Of a DNA stretch of 64,000 nt, positions 54,260 to 64,000 are shown piece after piece. Position 1 is the first letter of the stretch, and every line of letters starts with the position of its first letter. The translations under genes were made by a program, and so were the position numbers. This stretch comes from Arthrobacter cryoconiti (GTDB taxonomy: Bacteria; Actinomycetota; Actinomycetes; Actinomycetales; Micrococcaceae): positions 1-64,000 of the forward strand of contig NZ_JAJJBU010000007.1 in assembly GCF_020905375.1 (NCBI RefSeq), given 5' to 3'. Below the pieces are notes generated by a model. The model was not told the DNA's origin. It saw only the letters and a program-made list of their open reading frames with translations, and did no database searches.

Positions 54260-54799
54260 CTAGCGTCCCAATCCTGCGTAGGAGATCGCTTGGCGCACTA
54301 GCGCTCCGCGACCGCCCACGAATTCTGACTGAACACCGGGGCTGAGCACCTCATCTGGCGTCATCCACGTCAATTCCAGGGCATCCTGACGCGGTTCGCA
54401 TTCGCCTGTGACGGGAATGACGTAGACCAATGCAACTGCATGCTGGCGTTCGTCGGTGAACCCGGTTTCGGACGGTGAGGGTAAGTATTCAGCCACAGTG
54501 AAAGGAACCGGACTCACAGGCAGCTGCGGGAACGCCAGCGGGCCTAGATCCTTCTCGACATGGCGGACCAGGGCCGCTCGAATGGTCTCTCGGAACAGCA
54601 CGCGGCCTGAAACCAGTGTGCGAACCATGGACCCTTCGTCGTCTGCTTGCAGCAATAATCCCACCTCGTTGACGTAACCGAGGGGGTCAAGGCGGACCGG
54701 AACAACCTCCACGTAGACCATGGGGAGGCGGTTTCTGGCCTCATACAAGTCTTCGTTGGATAGCCAGCCGGGGTACGGGTCGGGGGTGCGTACGCTCAT
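54260..54799 (-). CDS. NUDIX-fold DUF4916 protein
   Basis: A 179-residue protein of the DUF4916 branch of the NUDIX fold. The position of the NUDIX box is occupied by SGRVLFRETIRAALVRHVEKDLG, where GX5E is kept but the REUXEE core reads R-H-V-E-K-D, so classical diphosphate hydrolysis is doubtful. The opening WLSNEDLYEARNRLPMVYVEVVPV is a DUF4916 hallmark. It is followed by the SRPBCC gene. Confidence 0.8.
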   Translation of the reverse strand: MSVRTPDPYPGWLSNEDLYEARNRLPMVYVEVVPVRLDPLGYVNEVGLLLQADDEGSMVRTLVSGRVLFRETIRAALVRHVEKDLGPLAFPQLPVSPVPFTVAEYLPSPSETGFTDERQHAVALVYVIPVTGECEPRQDALELTWMTPDEVLSPGVQSEFVGGRGALVRQAISYAGLGR

Positions 54800-54863
54800 G
54801 TATCAGTTCTACCTCATGTACCCGCACCTTTGTTGGTACAACCGCTTTTGTGGCCACATTCGT

Positions 54864-55526
54864 TTACGCGTCAGAGCGTCGAATGTGTAGTGAGATTCCT
54901 TGCGGGCCCTGAATCTGGAGCGTGTCAGCAGCAAACTCACTGTCAAGTTCTGCGCCGGCTAGGCGGGTGCGTAGATTCGTGAGGTCGCCGTCGCAAACGA
55001 AACACAGTTCGACGCCGTTCGCCGGGCCCGTCTGGACCTCCATGAAGCCCCCATTCTTGGCCATGAACGCCTGGTTGCTATCCGGGACCGGACGTGCGCC
55101 GATGTTTGCCAGCACTGCCCGGGCGGCATCCGCATCAGGGGTATGCCACACCTGGATTACGCTCAGTTGGCAAGATGGTGTTTCGTAGTTTGGCGCGTCG
55201 ATCACGGGGTCCGCCAGAAAACTGAAACCGTCTGGGGCGGTGACACGGGCCGCGGGACCGTGGTCTGAATCGACCAAGGTGGCAGCGGTGCCGTCCGCGC
55301 ACGTGCGGCTAACAAAGATCTCCCGATCCCGGATTTCAAAACCGAGCTGGAGCGTGCCGTCTTGGGGACTGCCCGCGGGTGCCCGATGCAAACCAACCCT
55401 GCCATTGCCGGAATCTAGAAGACGCCAATCGCTAGAATTCTGTACGTAGGACAGACCTAGTGCCAGCAGCAGAGCGGCATGTTCGTCAATTTTTGAGGTG
55501 AAAAGGATGGGGCGAACTCGCAGCAC
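54864..55526 (-). CDS. VOC (glyoxalase-like) superfamily protein
   Basis: A 220-residue protein with two glyoxalase/bleomycin-resistance-type beta-alpha-beta-beta-beta modules, about residues 1-105 and 115-218. The metal-ligand pattern is not evident: the second module has GGFMEVQTG where a Glu ligand can sit, but its partner His residues are missing. It may therefore bind rather than transform small molecules. Separate transcript from its neighbours is possible. Confidence 0.7.
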   Translation of the reverse strand: MLRVRPILFTSKIDEHAALLLALGLSYVQNSSDWRLLDSGNGRVGLHRAPAGSPQDGTLQLGFEIRDREIFVSRTCADGTAATLVDSDHGPAARVTAPDGFSFLADPVIDAPNYETPSCQLSVIQVWHTPDADAARAVLANIGARPVPDSNQAFMAKNGGFMEVQTGPANGVELCFVCDGDLTNLRTRLAGAELDSEFAADTLQIQGPQGISLHIRRSDA

Positions 55527-55587
55527 TATTTCCTCCTGGTCGGTGGTATCCCCACGCTACCAACGTTAGTGTGCAGCCCTGACCGGG

Positions 55588-56718
55588 CTACGCAGCTCGC
55601 GACGTTTTGCTACATGTTGCGGCGGCCTCGAAGACGATCCAGCGCTGCAACGCAGCGGAGAGAGTGGTTGGCTCAGGGATACCCACGAGTCCCTTAGCAG
55701 TGTTTACCACCAAGCGTTGAGCGACCCCGCGTGTTCTTTCCGGTAAGCGCCGATCCAGAGCTGCAAGCGCCATGTAGCGGCACAAAATACCGGTGAAGAG
55801 ATTGCCGTCGCCGCCAGCTTCTAGCCGCAGCCCGCCCTCGGTAACTTCAAGTTCGCGGGCGACGGCGTCCACCAGTTCCGCGGCCTGGTGTGCGTACCGA
55901 GGGTGATCCAGTTGCAGAAGGGCTGCCAGAATGGGGCCTTGATTGTAGGTATATATGGTGCGCTCAATGTCCTTGACCGCGGTGGTTGGTGCCGCAGACG
56001 GGTGGATGCCGTCTAGGTAAAGCCCAATCGTGGGATCAAACAATTCGCGGCGCAGCCAGTCCACAATGGCCTGTGCCCGTTCCATCTCACCGATCCGGGC
56101 AAAGTGAAGTGCCGTGGGGCCGTTGGCTGGTGTGTTTTTGTAATCGCGCTTCTTTGACCAATAAATGCCGCCGCCCAGGACGCCGTCGTGGGCGCAGGCA
56201 AGCTGGTGAGTCAACGTTGAGCTGGCCACCATGGACAAGAATCCCGGACGTTGAGATAAGGAACCGATCCTGCCCGTGGCCGGACCAGCTCCTCTGGCCG
56301 GACCGGCTAAGTTGGCGGCACGCACTAAGTCGTTGAGCCGTCCCGTGGCCAATGCCAACCAGGCCATGTCGTCATAAAAGTGGTTGGGAAAGCGGCCAAA
56401 ATTGCGCAGGAGAATCCCGCGCAAAAGTGCTCTGGCTTGCCGTACAGAGCTCAGGGCGGTGACGTGGGATCCCATCCGCAATGCCCGGAAGCCGGAATCG
56501 ACCACGGCGTCTAGATAGTGTGCCTGCCACCAGTAATGCCATTCGTTCCAGGGTGCAGGGCTCGTCGGAGCGGGGTGCGAAATGGCGCCTATCTGAGTTC
56601 CGGGAAGCCAGAGAGGAGAGTAAGAGAAGCGGGAATTCACCGCACTGCGGTCAGCAGCTGCCAAGTTGTCCCAGTTGGGAGGCAAGGAACGGGCAAGGGG
56701 GCCGGCTGCTTCGGTCAT
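55588..56718 (-). CDS. Glycoside hydrolase family 76-like protein
   Basis: A 376-residue (alpha/alpha)6-barrel-type protein resembling GH76 endo-alpha-1,6-mannanases. The catalytic Asp pair is in NHFYDDMAWLALA, followed by the aromatic GGIYWSKKRDYKNTPANG and IYTYNQGPILAALL, all in GH76 order. No signal peptide is visible, so it would act in the cytoplasm, which is unusual for this secreted family. Possible targets are mannan or mannosylated cell-wall lipids. It is divergent from a SDR/acyl-CoA dehydrogenase pair. Confidence 0.8.
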   Translation of the reverse strand: MTEAAGPLARSLPPNWDNLAAADRSAVNSRFSYSPLWLPGTQIGAISHPAPTSPAPWNEWHYWWQAHYLDAVVDSGFRALRMGSHVTALSSVRQARALLRGILLRNFGRFPNHFYDDMAWLALATGRLNDLVRAANLAGPARGAGPATGRIGSLSQRPGFLSMVASSTLTHQLACAHDGVLGGGIYWSKKRDYKNTPANGPTALHFARIGEMERAQAIVDWLRRELFDPTIGLYLDGIHPSAAPTTAVKDIERTIYTYNQGPILAALLQLDHPRYAHQAAELVDAVARELEVTEGGLRLEAGGDGNLFTGILCRYMALAALDRRLPERTRGVAQRLVVNTAKGLVGIPEPTTLSAALQRWIVFEAAATCSKTSRAA

Positions 56719-56835
56719 GGACCCAGCGTACTGTTTGTTGGCTAAGCCGCGTTTACCCCGACAAATTCAGTTAGTATGCATTAACGCAGTTTATGAGACC
56801 GCGAAGGCGGTCAAGGACCTCGACGAGGAGGAACC

Positions 56836-57615
56836 ATGGAGATTTTAGACGACGGTACCGTCGCACTGATCACCGGCGGAGCATCGGGCCTAGGTGCTGC
56901 GACGGCGAGGCGGTTATATGCCGGCGGCGCCGCCGTCGTGCTCGTTGATTTGCCACAATCTCGAGGCGCTGAACTGGCTGCTGAGCTCGGCGACCGGGCG
57001 GTGTTTGTTCCCGTGGACGTCACCAACGAAGATCAGGTGAACGAGGCCATTGCCGCCGCCACCGCTCTCGGCACCTTACGGATCGTCGTCAACTGCGCAG
57101 GGGTGGCCACCCCGGGTAAGGTCTTGGGCCGTGAGGGTGTCCTGCCGTTGGAGCAGTTCAGCAGGGTGGTCCAGATCAACCTGATCGGCACGTTCAACGT
57201 GGTCCGTCTGTGCGCTGCGGCCATGGCGACGACGGAGGCTCTTGCTGGTGAGTTCGGCCAAGAACGTGGAGTCATCGTCAACACGGCATCGGTAGCAGCC
57301 TTTGACGGGCAGATAGGTCAGCCCGCCTACGCAGCGTCCAAGGGAGCCGTAGCGGCTATGACGTTGCCGTTGGCGCGCGAACTAGCACGCTCGCTGATCC
57401 GCGTCGTCACCATCGCCCCGGGAATCTTCGAAACTCCCATGCTTGCTGGTTTGCCGCAGGCCGCGCAGGATTCCTTAGGTGCCCAGGTTCCGCACCCTTC
57501 GCGGCTGGGCAAGCCTGCAGAGTATGCGGCGCTGGTGGAACATATTGTTGCCAACGCGATGCTCAATGGCGAAACCATCAGACTCGACGGCGCTATCCGG
57601 ATGTCGCCTAAATGA
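56836..57615 (+). CDS. SDR, 3-hydroxyacyl-CoA dehydrogenase type II-like
   Basis: A 259-residue SDR. The cofactor motif TGGASGLG, acidic LVDLP after strand two (NAD preference), NCAGVA, catalytic Ser in [14 protein letters not shown] and Y-A-A-S-K pair are visible. The segment [14 protein letters not shown] is typical of HSD10/FadB2-type 3-hydroxyacyl-CoA dehydrogenases. The ATG at 56836 has GAGGAGG upstream. It overlaps the following acyl-CoA dehydrogenase gene by four bases, so the two probably catalyse consecutive beta-oxidation reactions. Confidence 0.9.
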   Translation: MEILDDGTVALITGGASGLGAATARRLYAGGAAVVLVDLPQSRGAELAAELGDRAVFVPVDVTNEDQVNEAIAAATALGTLRIVVNCAGVATPGKVLGREGVLPLEQFSRVVQINLIGTFNVVRLCAAAMATTEALAGEFGQERGVIVNTASVAAFDGQIGQPAYAASKGAVAAMTLPLARELARSLIRVVTIAPGIFETPMLAGLPQAAQDSLGAQVPHPSRLGKPAEYAALVEHIVANAMLNGETIRLDGAIRMSPK

Positions 57616-58802
57616 GTGTTGAACTGCCCACGGCTGACTTTTACGATTTTGAATCTGAGCTCACGGAGACCGAAGTCGCCAAGTTGGTGCAGCTGCGTGA
57701 ATTCTTGACGCTCGAGGTGGCTCCTCATGCGACCAAGTGGTGGAACGATGCCGAATTCCCGGCCCACATTTTACCCAAGATTGCGGCCCTGGGGCTGGCG
57801 GCTCCGGACCGTCGTAGTTTCAGCCACCTGTTCACCGGGCTGGTCATAGCCGAAATGACACGCACGGACACGTCGCTGGCCACGTTCTTTTTGGTTCACC
57901 ATGACCTCTTTGTCCAAGCACTGATCGATTTCGGTTCCGAGGAGCAACAGCAGCGGCTGCTCCCGGACGCCATCGCCCTGCGCACCACGGGTGCTTTTGC
58001 GCTCACCGAGCCGGATCATGGCAGCGATGTTGCTGGCGGAATGGTCACGACCGCGCGCAAAGTCACGGACGAGGACGGCACCCACTGGGTACTCAATGGC
58101 GCCAAACGGTGGATCGGCAACGGGACGTTCTGCGAGCACATGCTGCTGTGGTCCCGGGACGCTGACTCGGGGAAGGTGCGTGGCTTCATTCTCGATGGGT
58201 CGCTGCCGGGGGTGACCCGGACAAAAATAGAGCACAAGATTGCCCTGCGCACAGTACAGAACGCGCACATCGTTTTGGAGAACGTACGGGTAGAGGAGCG
58301 GGACAGGTTCTGTGGCGTGGAGTCTTTTAGCGACACCAACAAGCTACTGCGCGGATCACGCATCTCCGTAGCATGGCAGGCTGTAGGGCAGCAGTTTGCC
58401 GCCTTTGATGTGGCCCGGGCCTATGCACTGGAACGCCAACAGTTCGGCAAACCGTTGGCTTCCTTTCAGATGATCCAGAGTCAACTGGTGAAAATGTTAG
58501 GCAACGCCACGTCCTCGTTGGCCATGATGGCACGGATTGCCACCCTCCAGGACCAAGGGGCTGTGGGCGGATCTGACGCCACCATGGCGCAGGTGGCGCT
58601 GGCGAAGGCGCACACTACCGCCGCTATGCGCGAGACCGTCGCCATGGGCCGTTCCATTCTGGGCGGTAACGGCATAGTGAGCGACTATCGGATGGCTAAG
58701 ATCTTCTCCGATGCTGAGGCTATTTACACTTACGAGGGCTCGCATGAGATCAACACGCTGATTGCCGGGCGGACTATCACAGGAATCTCCGCGATCGTTT
58801 GA
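57612..58802 (+). CDS. Acyl-CoA dehydrogenase (glutaryl-CoA dehydrogenase-like branch)
   Basis: A 396-residue FAD enzyme. The middle-domain motif [14 protein letters not shown] and the catalytic Glu in [21 protein letters not shown] are clear. The C-terminal IAGR(x)ITGI block and [15 protein letters not shown] resemble the glutaryl-CoA dehydrogenase/ACX4 branch. The Arg that binds the glutaryl carboxylate cannot be assigned with confidence, so a short-chain or branched substrate is possible. Coupled to the upstream SDR by ATGA. Confidence 0.9.
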   Translation: MSVELPTADFYDFESELTETEVAKLVQLREFLTLEVAPHATKWWNDAEFPAHILPKIAALGLAAPDRRSFSHLFTGLVIAEMTRTDTSLATFFLVHHDLFVQALIDFGSEEQQQRLLPDAIALRTTGAFALTEPDHGSDVAGGMVTTARKVTDEDGTHWVLNGAKRWIGNGTFCEHMLLWSRDADSGKVRGFILDGSLPGVTRTKIEHKIALRTVQNAHIVLENVRVEERDRFCGVESFSDTNKLLRGSRISVAWQAVGQQFAAFDVARAYALERQQFGKPLASFQMIQSQLVKMLGNATSSLAMMARIATLQDQGAVGGSDATMAQVALAKAHTTAAMRETVAMGRSILGGNGIVSDYRMAKIFSDAEAIYTYEGSHEINTLIAGRTITGISAIV

Positions 58803-58810
58803 TGCGCGGA

Positions 58811-58846
58811 CCGTGAGGCGGAGCAGATTCCAACTCCGCCTCACGG
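58811..58846. terminator. Bidirectional terminator
   Basis: A perfect 13-bp stem (CCGTGAGGCGGAG with its complement) around a 10-base loop, nine bases after the acyl-CoA dehydrogenase stop and 20 bases from the convergent DUF1684 stop. Confidence 0.88.
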
Positions 58847-58865
58847 ATTCCTCTACCGGACTCCT

Positions 58866-59672
58866 CTACTTGCGCGGATCTTTCTCGCCAGCCTCGATGG
58901 GGGCGTTAATAGTGTTGCCGGCAACGGGGGATGGGCACGTGCCGTAGTCGGTGAAGGCGCTGGGATAATTAATGGCGCGGTTGAAGTCCACCACAACGGT
59001 TCCGTCCGGGCGCGGCTTGGTCAATTCGAGCTTGCGCCAATGGGAGCTGGTGTCATTGTTCGTCTCGTCGTAGAACGTGACGATCAGCGAGTCCAGGGCG
59101 GCCTCTTGGGCGGCTAGGCGGTACGTGGTTCCGTCAAGGTCAAATACGACGTCTCCAACAAGGATCGTGAGTCCTGGCACCTCTGGGTTGGCGGTGGCGA
59201 CGACTGTAGTGCGCGGCTGCTCGTAACGTTCAAAAGTAGCGGTGAATACCAAATCTGGATTGTAGTCAAAGACCGGTACACCTGAAAAATTGACGAAAGT
59301 GGGGGAATCCGAATCGCGTGTGCGGATCATGTAGCGGTCAGCGCGCATGCCCAGTTCCACCACGACGGATCCGGAGCGTACCCACCGGATCGATTCCTCA
59401 TCCGCCAACGTGGCCGTAATAGTTCCGCTGACCACGGTGCCGCCATCCACCAGCGTGAGTGCATCTTCCGTACCGACCGTGAGAGTTGCCCTCACGCCGT
59501 CGGCACTCCACAGTCCTGGAACACCGGCCAGTGCCGAAGGGGTGGTGGGAAGCCATTGGAATGAGCTGAGAGTTAGCCAGCCGTGATCGGAAGCCAGGGC
59601 CGCGTTACGACCCGTCCGGAATCGGTTCCAGCGTTCGCTTAGGCGAGTCAGTTCGGCGGTTTGAGTGGTCAT
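58866..59672 (-). CDS. DUF1684 family protein
   Basis: A 268-residue cytoplasmic protein. The family is recognised by WNRFRTGRNAALASDHGWLTLSSFQWL at the start (the RxxRxxxLxxxxGWLxL pattern) and by the C-terminal VVDFNRAINYPSAFTDYGTCPSP, a variant of the DFNRAxNPPCAYTxxxTCP motif with Ser-Ala-Phe where Cys-Ala-Tyr is common. Structure and reaction are unknown to me. Confidence 0.85.
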   Translation of the reverse strand: MTTQTAELTRLSERWNRFRTGRNAALASDHGWLTLSSFQWLPTTPSALAGVPGLWSADGVRATLTVGTEDALTLVDGGTVVSGTITATLADEESIRWVRSGSVVVELGMRADRYMIRTRDSDSPTFVNFSGVPVFDYNPDLVFTATFERYEQPRTTVVATANPEVPGLTILVGDVVFDLDGTTYRLAAQEAALDSLIVTFYDETNNDTSSHWRKLELTKPRPDGTVVVDFNRAINYPSAFTDYGTCPSPVAGNTINAPIEAGEKDPRK

Positions 59673-60127
59673 GGTGCTCCTAGCGGCTCAGGTGTCTTGT
59701 TTCACTGTAGACACAACGGAAGCGGTGGGCCCCGTATTCCAACCGAGCAGCACTGTAGGTTCTCGCTTTGGATGTCACTTTTCTCGGTTTTGTGTCACCA
59801 GCCGCCGCATTGTCAGGGTCCTTGTTCAGGATCAAAAGATCCGTGCCATGTTGCATTGGGTAGAGGGGTGGCAGCCGGATACTTTTGATTAACCCCTCCA
59901 ACTTTCGGGGACCACGCCAATACCCAACGGACCCGGATAGTTGGGTCGTCGAACCCGGAGCAGATCGCCTTCATTTTCATCGACGGTAAACAGTCTGTAG
60001 GAAAGTGACAGGAAATTGAGAATCTCAGTGATCTTTGTCCGCGCATCGTCGCAGGTCAGAGCGGTTCGTTGGTGACAGGCAGCCCGGGATCCTATAAGCA
60101 CTGCTCTGGGGGTGGGAGAATAATTCG
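59673..60127. other. 455-nt region with no convincing gene
   Basis: The gap holds the promoter regions of two divergent genes. A minus-strand frame at 59889-60101 ends in a protein-like stretch (LRVRRPNYPGPLGIGVVPES), and a neighbouring frame continues with another (VNQKYPAATPLPNATWHGSF), as if a small gene had decayed by frameshift. Neither has a convincing start or ribosome site. No RNA gene or clear hairpin is seen. Confidence 0.4.
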
Positions 60128-60688
60128 ATGGAATCGAATACTGATCTGAACAAGGACATGAAGCGGTTCGCGCCGGGCACAGTGGATGTGCAAGAGGACG
60201 GCAGCATGGTCCTGACGCTTACGCGCACCTACGCAGCAGCGCCAGCGGACGTGTGGGCAATGCTGACGCAGCCGGAAAAGACGGAACTTTGGTGGGCCAA
60301 AGTACGCGGCAAGGCCCAGACAGGCTCCCCTTTCGATCTCAAATGGCTCAACGTGAAGGATGAGCACGGCCATGCTGATGAGACCGAGTGGTGGAATGGC
60401 AGGGTCATCCAGGGGCAGGCGCCGGACGTGCTCGAAATTTCCAACGCCATGCACGGCACCATCCGTGTGGAGCTTTCAGCCGACGGCACCGGCACCAAGA
60501 TGGTGTTCGCCAACATTATTTCCGTGCCGAAGGATGTGGCACTGATGTCTCTCTCTGGCTGGCATGTCCACCTCGATCACTTGGCAGAAGCACTGGATGG
60601 TAAAAAAGTGGACTGGGCGCACTGGTGGGATGATTTCTACCCTTGCTGGGAGCAGGTTCACGCCGCCTATCAAAGCGCTGATCGCTGA
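60128..60688 (+). CDS. AHSA1/SRPBCC family protein
   Basis: A 186-residue activator-of-Hsp90-type (AHSA1) START-like protein. The opening LTRTYAAAPADVWAMLTQPEKTELWWAKVRG and the late GWHVHLDHLAEALDG, followed by WAHWWDDFYPCW, are typical. Bacterial members usually have unknown ligands or sit beside ArsR regulators; none is here. Nothing ties it to its neighbours. Confidence 0.85.
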   Translation: MESNTDLNKDMKRFAPGTVDVQEDGSMVLTLTRTYAAAPADVWAMLTQPEKTELWWAKVRGKAQTGSPFDLKWLNVKDEHGHADETEWWNGRVIQGQAPDVLEISNAMHGTIRVELSADGTGTKMVFANIISVPKDVALMSLSGWHVHLDHLAEALDGKKVDWAHWWDDFYPCWEQVHAAYQSADR

Positions 60689-60818
60689 CATTATGTGAGA
60701 CGGTCTGGCCCGTGTGAGCGTTGGCACAGTAGTATCCAAAGTGTCTATCCACTGACTTACACCGTATCCAGCGCAGCATACGATCCTGGCAATTACAGAC
60801 CGTAAAGGACGCGCACTC

Positions 60819-63626
60819 ATGAGTTCAGAACGCCCTGCCACCCCGGCCGAGACCACCGAAGACACGGAGCTACGCCGTGATGTGCGGCGGGTCAGTACCC
60901 TGCTCGGTGAGTCACTGGTCCGCCAGCACGGACCCGAGTTACTGGCCTTGGTGGAGCAGGTGCGCCTGCTGACCAAGGAGTCCAAAGAAGCTGCCCGGGG
61001 CGAAACTGGCACTGGGCCCTGGAGCGCCAACGACGTCGCTGAGCAGGTTCGCGAGGTACTTGCGTCCCTGCCGCTTGAGCAGGCAACAGAGTTGGTGCGT
61101 GCTTTCGCGTTTTACTTTCACCTGGCCAACGCGGCCGAACAGGTCCATCGCGTCCGCAGTTTGCGGACGCGCGAGGACAAAGATGGTTGGCTCGCCAGAA
61201 CTGTCAAAGAGATCGCAGAGCAGGCCGGCACCGAAACGTTGCAAAAAGTTGTTAACGCACTGGATGTTCGGCCTATTTTCACCGCCCATCCGACGGAGGC
61301 GTCGCGGCGCTCCGTTTTGGATAAAGTCCGCAAGATCTCTGACATCCTTGCGACTCCGTCCGTGGACGGCAGCACCATCCGGCGTCGCCAGGACCGCAAA
61401 CTTGCCGAAGTCATAGACCAGATGTGGCAGACGGATGAGCTGCGCCAGATTGCACCGACTCCTCTGGACGAGGCCCGCAACGCCATTTACTACCTGAAGA
61501 ATATTTTTAGCGATGCCATGCCCGAGGTCCTTACAGAGCTCAGCGAACTGCTGGCGGAGCGCGGCGTGGTGCTCGCACCGAATGCTGCACCGTTGCGCTT
61601 TGGCTCCTGGATTGGCGGTGACCGCGACGGCAACCCGAATGTGACTTCTGAGGTCACCAGGGAGGTCCTGGTGTTGCAAAACGCTAACGCGATCAAGATC
61701 AGTATTGCCTTGATTGATGAATTACTTAGTGTCTTATCCAACTCCAGCACTCTCACGGGTGCAGACGCGGAGCTTACCGATTCGATTGCCACAGATTTGG
61801 CGAATCTTCCCGGCTTGGATGCCCGTGTCCTGGTGCTAAATGCGCAAGAGCCGTACCGTCTCAAGCTCACCTGTATCAAGGCAAAACTCTTGAACACACG
61901 CAAGCGCGCCGCTGCGGATGCCTACCATGAACATGGGCGCGATTATGCGAGCACTGCCGAGCTGATCGCAGACTTCCAATTGTTGGATTCCTCGCTGCGC
62001 AATAATCGGGCCACGCTCGTAGCTGACGGAGCCCTCGCCAGCGTCGTTCGTGTCATTTCCTCCTTCGGCCTGCACCTTGCCACTTTGGACATTCGCGAAC
62101 ATGCTGATCATCATCATGAGGCCGTGGGCCAGCTCATGGATCGCGTCGGGGACTTGGCTAAGCCGTATGCGGACCTGGACCGGGCTGAACGCCTCCACGC
62201 GCTCAGCGTCGAACTGGCCAGCCGCCGCCCACTTTCTGGTCACCCCATTAAGCTCGACGGCGGTGCGAACGGCACGTACGACGTCTTCCGGGTGGTGCGC
62301 CGGGCACTGCGTACCTATGGCCCAGATGTTGTGGAGACCTACATTATTTCCATGACGAGGGGTGCCGACGATGTCTTGGCGCCCGCTGTTCTGGCCCGCG
62401 AGGCTGGCTTGATCGCGCTGACCGGGCCCAACAGGTATGCGAAGATCGGCTTTGCTCCGCTGTTGGAAACGGTGGATGAGCTTCGATCCTCGGCGCAGAT
62501 CGTTGACCAGCTACTTTCTGACCCGTCGTACCGCGAATTGGTGCGCCTGCGCGGTGATGTCCAGGAGATCATGCTCGGATACTCGGATTCCAATAAGGAA
62601 TCAGGGGTCATGACCAGCCAGTGGGAAATCCACAAAACGCAACGAAAACTGCGTGAAGTTGCCACTAAACACGGTGTGAGCGTGCGCATGTTCCACGGTC
62701 GGGGTGGCTCCGTAGGGCGTGGTGGCGGCCCCACTTATGATGCCATTTTGGCTCAGCCCAATGGTGTTCTTGAAGGTGCCATCAAGTTCACAGAACAGGG
62801 TGAGGTTATTTCCGATAAATACTCATTGCCCGAGCTGGCCCGAGAAAACCTAGAGTTATCGCTGGCAGCTGTTATGCAAGGCTCGGCGCTGCACCGGGCA
62901 CCTCGCCATGGTGAGGACGATCTATTGCGGTACGGGGACGTCATGGAAATAGTCTCCGACGCCGCCTTCGCCAGTTATCGAGACTTGATCTTGGACAAGG
63001 ACCTGCCCGCCTACTTCATGGCTTCCACGCCGGTGGAGCAGCTTGGCAGCTTGAACATCGGCTCCCGGCCCTCTAAACGCCCGGACTCCGGAGCTGGACT
63101 TGGCGGACTGCGGGCTATCCCGTGGGTGTTTGGCTGGACCCAGTCCCGGCAGATAGTGCCGGGCTGGTTTGGTGTGGGATCCGGTCTAAAGGCGGCACGG
63201 GAAGCAGGCCGCGGAGACGAGCTGGCGGAAATGATCGCCAACTGGCATTTCTTTTCCTCCACGCTCTCCAACGTGGAGATGACGCTGGCCAAGACGGATA
63301 TGGAAATCGCAGCCCACTATGTGCGTACCCTTGTTCCGGCACCGTTACAACACTTGTTCACCACTATCCGCGCCGAGTATGAGCTCACCGTGGCCGAGCT
63401 TCGACTCTTGAACGGCGAAACAGAGCTGCTGGATCGCCAGCCGGTGCTCAAGCGCTCCCTCGATGTGCGGGATCAATATTTGGACCCCATCTCCTACCTT
63501 CAGGTGGAGCTGTTACGCCGCATTCGGGACGCTGAGAAAACGAATACTGAGCTTGACGAGCGTCTGCAGCGAGCCATGCTCATCACAGTGAACGGTGTGG
63601 CGGCCGGTCTGCGCAATACGGGGTAA
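60819..63626 (+). CDS. ppc: Phosphoenolpyruvate carboxylase
   Basis: A 935-residue PEP carboxylase that adds bicarbonate to PEP to make oxaloacetate, refilling the TCA cycle. The catalytic His157 is in [13 protein letters not shown], and the second signature [15 protein letters not shown] holds the Gly/Arg loop. [11 protein letters not shown] and the C-terminal LRNTG (the last four residues usually close the active site) are present. Length is normal. The ATG at 60819 is the first good start. Together with aceA and aceB it gives the cell anaplerotic routes. Confidence 0.97.
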   Translation: MSSERPATPAETTEDTELRRDVRRVSTLLGESLVRQHGPELLALVEQVRLLTKESKEAARGETGTGPWSANDVAEQVREVLASLPLEQATELVRAFAFYFHLANAAEQVHRVRSLRTREDKDGWLARTVKEIAEQAGTETLQKVVNALDVRPIFTAHPTEASRRSVLDKVRKISDILATPSVDGSTIRRRQDRKLAEVIDQMWQTDELRQIAPTPLDEARNAIYYLKNIFSDAMPEVLTELSELLAERGVVLAPNAAPLRFGSWIGGDRDGNPNVTSEVTREVLVLQNANAIKISIALIDELLSVLSNSSTLTGADAELTDSIATDLANLPGLDARVLVLNAQEPYRLKLTCIKAKLLNTRKRAAADAYHEHGRDYASTAELIADFQLLDSSLRNNRATLVADGALASVVRVISSFGLHLATLDIREHADHHHEAVGQLMDRVGDLAKPYADLDRAERLHALSVELASRRPLSGHPIKLDGGANGTYDVFRVVRRALRTYGPDVVETYIISMTRGADDVLAPAVLAREAGLIALTGPNRYAKIGFAPLLETVDELRSSAQIVDQLLSDPSYRELVRLRGDVQEIMLGYSDSNKESGVMTSQWEIHKTQRKLREVATKHGVSVRMFHGRGGSVGRGGGPTYDAILAQPNGVLEGAIKFTEQGEVISDKYSLPELARENLELSLAAVMQGSALHRAPRHGEDDLLRYGDVMEIVSDAAFASYRDLILDKDLPAYFMASTPVEQLGSLNIGSRPSKRPDSGAGLGGLRAIPWVFGWTQSRQIVPGWFGVGSGLKAAREAGRGDELAEMIANWHFFSSTLSNVEMTLAKTDMEIAAHYVRTLVPAPLQHLFTTIRAEYELTVAELRLLNGETELLDRQPVLKRSLDVRDQYLDPISYLQVELLRRIRDAEKTNTELDERLQRAMLITVNGVAAGLRNTG

Positions 63627-63776
63627 GAACCGCCGCTCCGCAGGGTAGGAGCTGCTGCCCGCACCGCGCAATACGCGACTTCGTCGGGTGTCCGCGGCGA
63701 CGCCCACCCCACCGCCAAAACCTGCCTTACTGCGGGTCGGCAGGCGTCCCGGTTGGCAACCCTTAAGCTTGGAACC

Positions 63777-64000
63777 ATGCCTTCTTTTCGCGCCACGCTT
63801 CAGATCACCGGCCTGCGCCCCGGCCATGCCCCGGGTGAGGTCATGGATATGGCCATCGCGGTCGTTGGCTCCTCTCATGTGGTGGAGGCAAACCAGCTCG
63901 ACGTTGTTGCTGGAGTCCCACGCATCACCATCCGTTTCATGGTGGAGGCTAGCGAATACGACTCCGAGAACCGCAGTGCACGCGATACGGCTGCCTCCTT
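63777..64000 (+). CDS. Hypothetical protein, 3' end beyond window
   Basis: The first 74 codons of a plus-strand gene start at the ATG at 63777. The visible part (MPSFRATLQITGLRPGHAPG..., then a strand-rich stretch) has no signal peptide or motif I recognise. The frame is open to the edge, so only the N-terminus is described. It lies 150 nt after ppc. Confidence 0.6.
   Translation, partial: MPSFRATLQITGLRPGHAPGEVMDMAIAVVGSSHVVEANQLDVVAGVPRITIRFMVEASEYDSENRSARDTAAS

Overview
The window is an ordinary-looking stretch of chromosome from a high-GC Gram-positive actinobacterium, most likely an Arthrobacter-type member of the Micrococcaceae. The best taxonomic pointers are a copper amine oxidase that closely resembles A. 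globiformis phenylethylamine oxidase from start to end, an extradiol dioxygenase whose ligand numbering matches the Brevibacterium/Arthrobacter homoprotocatechuate enzymes, GTG/TTG starts with strong Shine-Dalgarno sequences, and dense 1-4 nt gene overlaps. I see no rRNA, tRNA, IS element, prophage or CRISPR array. Names rest on motif reading and remembered family sequences, not on database searches.

Layout. 1-5.8 kb: a DsbA/FrnE-like thiol oxidoreductase, then the glyoxylate shunt (aceA, aceB) with a divergent RamB-like regulator. 5.9-10.9 kb: a nucleoside hydrolase, an SDR, and an acyl-CoA dehydrogenase coupled to an APH-type kinase (a split ACAD10/11-like module), then a HTH-cupin regulator. 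10.9-17.4 kb: a dppA-type D-aminopeptidase with a complete dipeptide ABC transporter, divergent from a PatB-like C-S lyase that is preceded by a small overlapping reading frame. 19.0-31.5 kb: a DUF347 membrane protein, a MobA-like FAD hydroxylase, a MhuD-like heme-degrading monooxygenase, and a homoprotocatechuate meta-cleavage operon (hpaG-type fusion, GntR regulator, hpaE, hpaD, hpaH, hpaI), with an IclR regulator and an MHS transporter. 31.5-39.1 kb: an amino acid/amine permease, aldehyde dehydrogenase, FeaR-like AraC regulator, TetR regulator, copper amine oxidase, and a small membrane protein with a His/Met-rich loop. 39-44 kb: a PanE-like reductase, a quinone oxidoreductase, kynB and kynA, and a lipase-like hydrolase. 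44-48.5 kb: a RpiR regulator, M20 amidohydrolase and DUF3100 transporter operon, and a hypothetical gene. 48.5-53.4 kb: a 23-bp tandem repeat, a queuosine-precursor transporter facing tgt, and a DUF3311/MctP carboxylate symporter. 53.5-64 kb: housekeeping and hypothetical genes (SRPBCC, DUF4916 NUDIX, VOC, GH76, SDR with acyl-CoA dehydrogenase, DUF1684, AHSA1), ppc, and a gene cut by the window edge.

How the genes fit together. The centre of the window (about 20-39 kb) reads as a catabolic island. Aromatic amines would enter through the permease, be deaminated by the amine oxidase, be oxidised to aryl acetates by the aldehyde dehydrogenase, possibly be ring-hydroxylated by the FAD enzyme, and then be opened by HpaD and degraded to pyruvate and succinic semialdehyde. 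The glyoxylate shunt and PEP carboxylase elsewhere in the window would support growth on such carbon sources.

The observations most worth following up are: the Met/His-rich membrane protein overlapping the copper amine oxidase gene, a candidate copper-delivery factor; the FAH-RraA fusion in place of a normal HpaG/HpaF; the 146-bp gapless palindrome at the left edge; and a set of well-defined operator dyads, including a GntR-type site before the hpa operon and paired RpiR-type sites.
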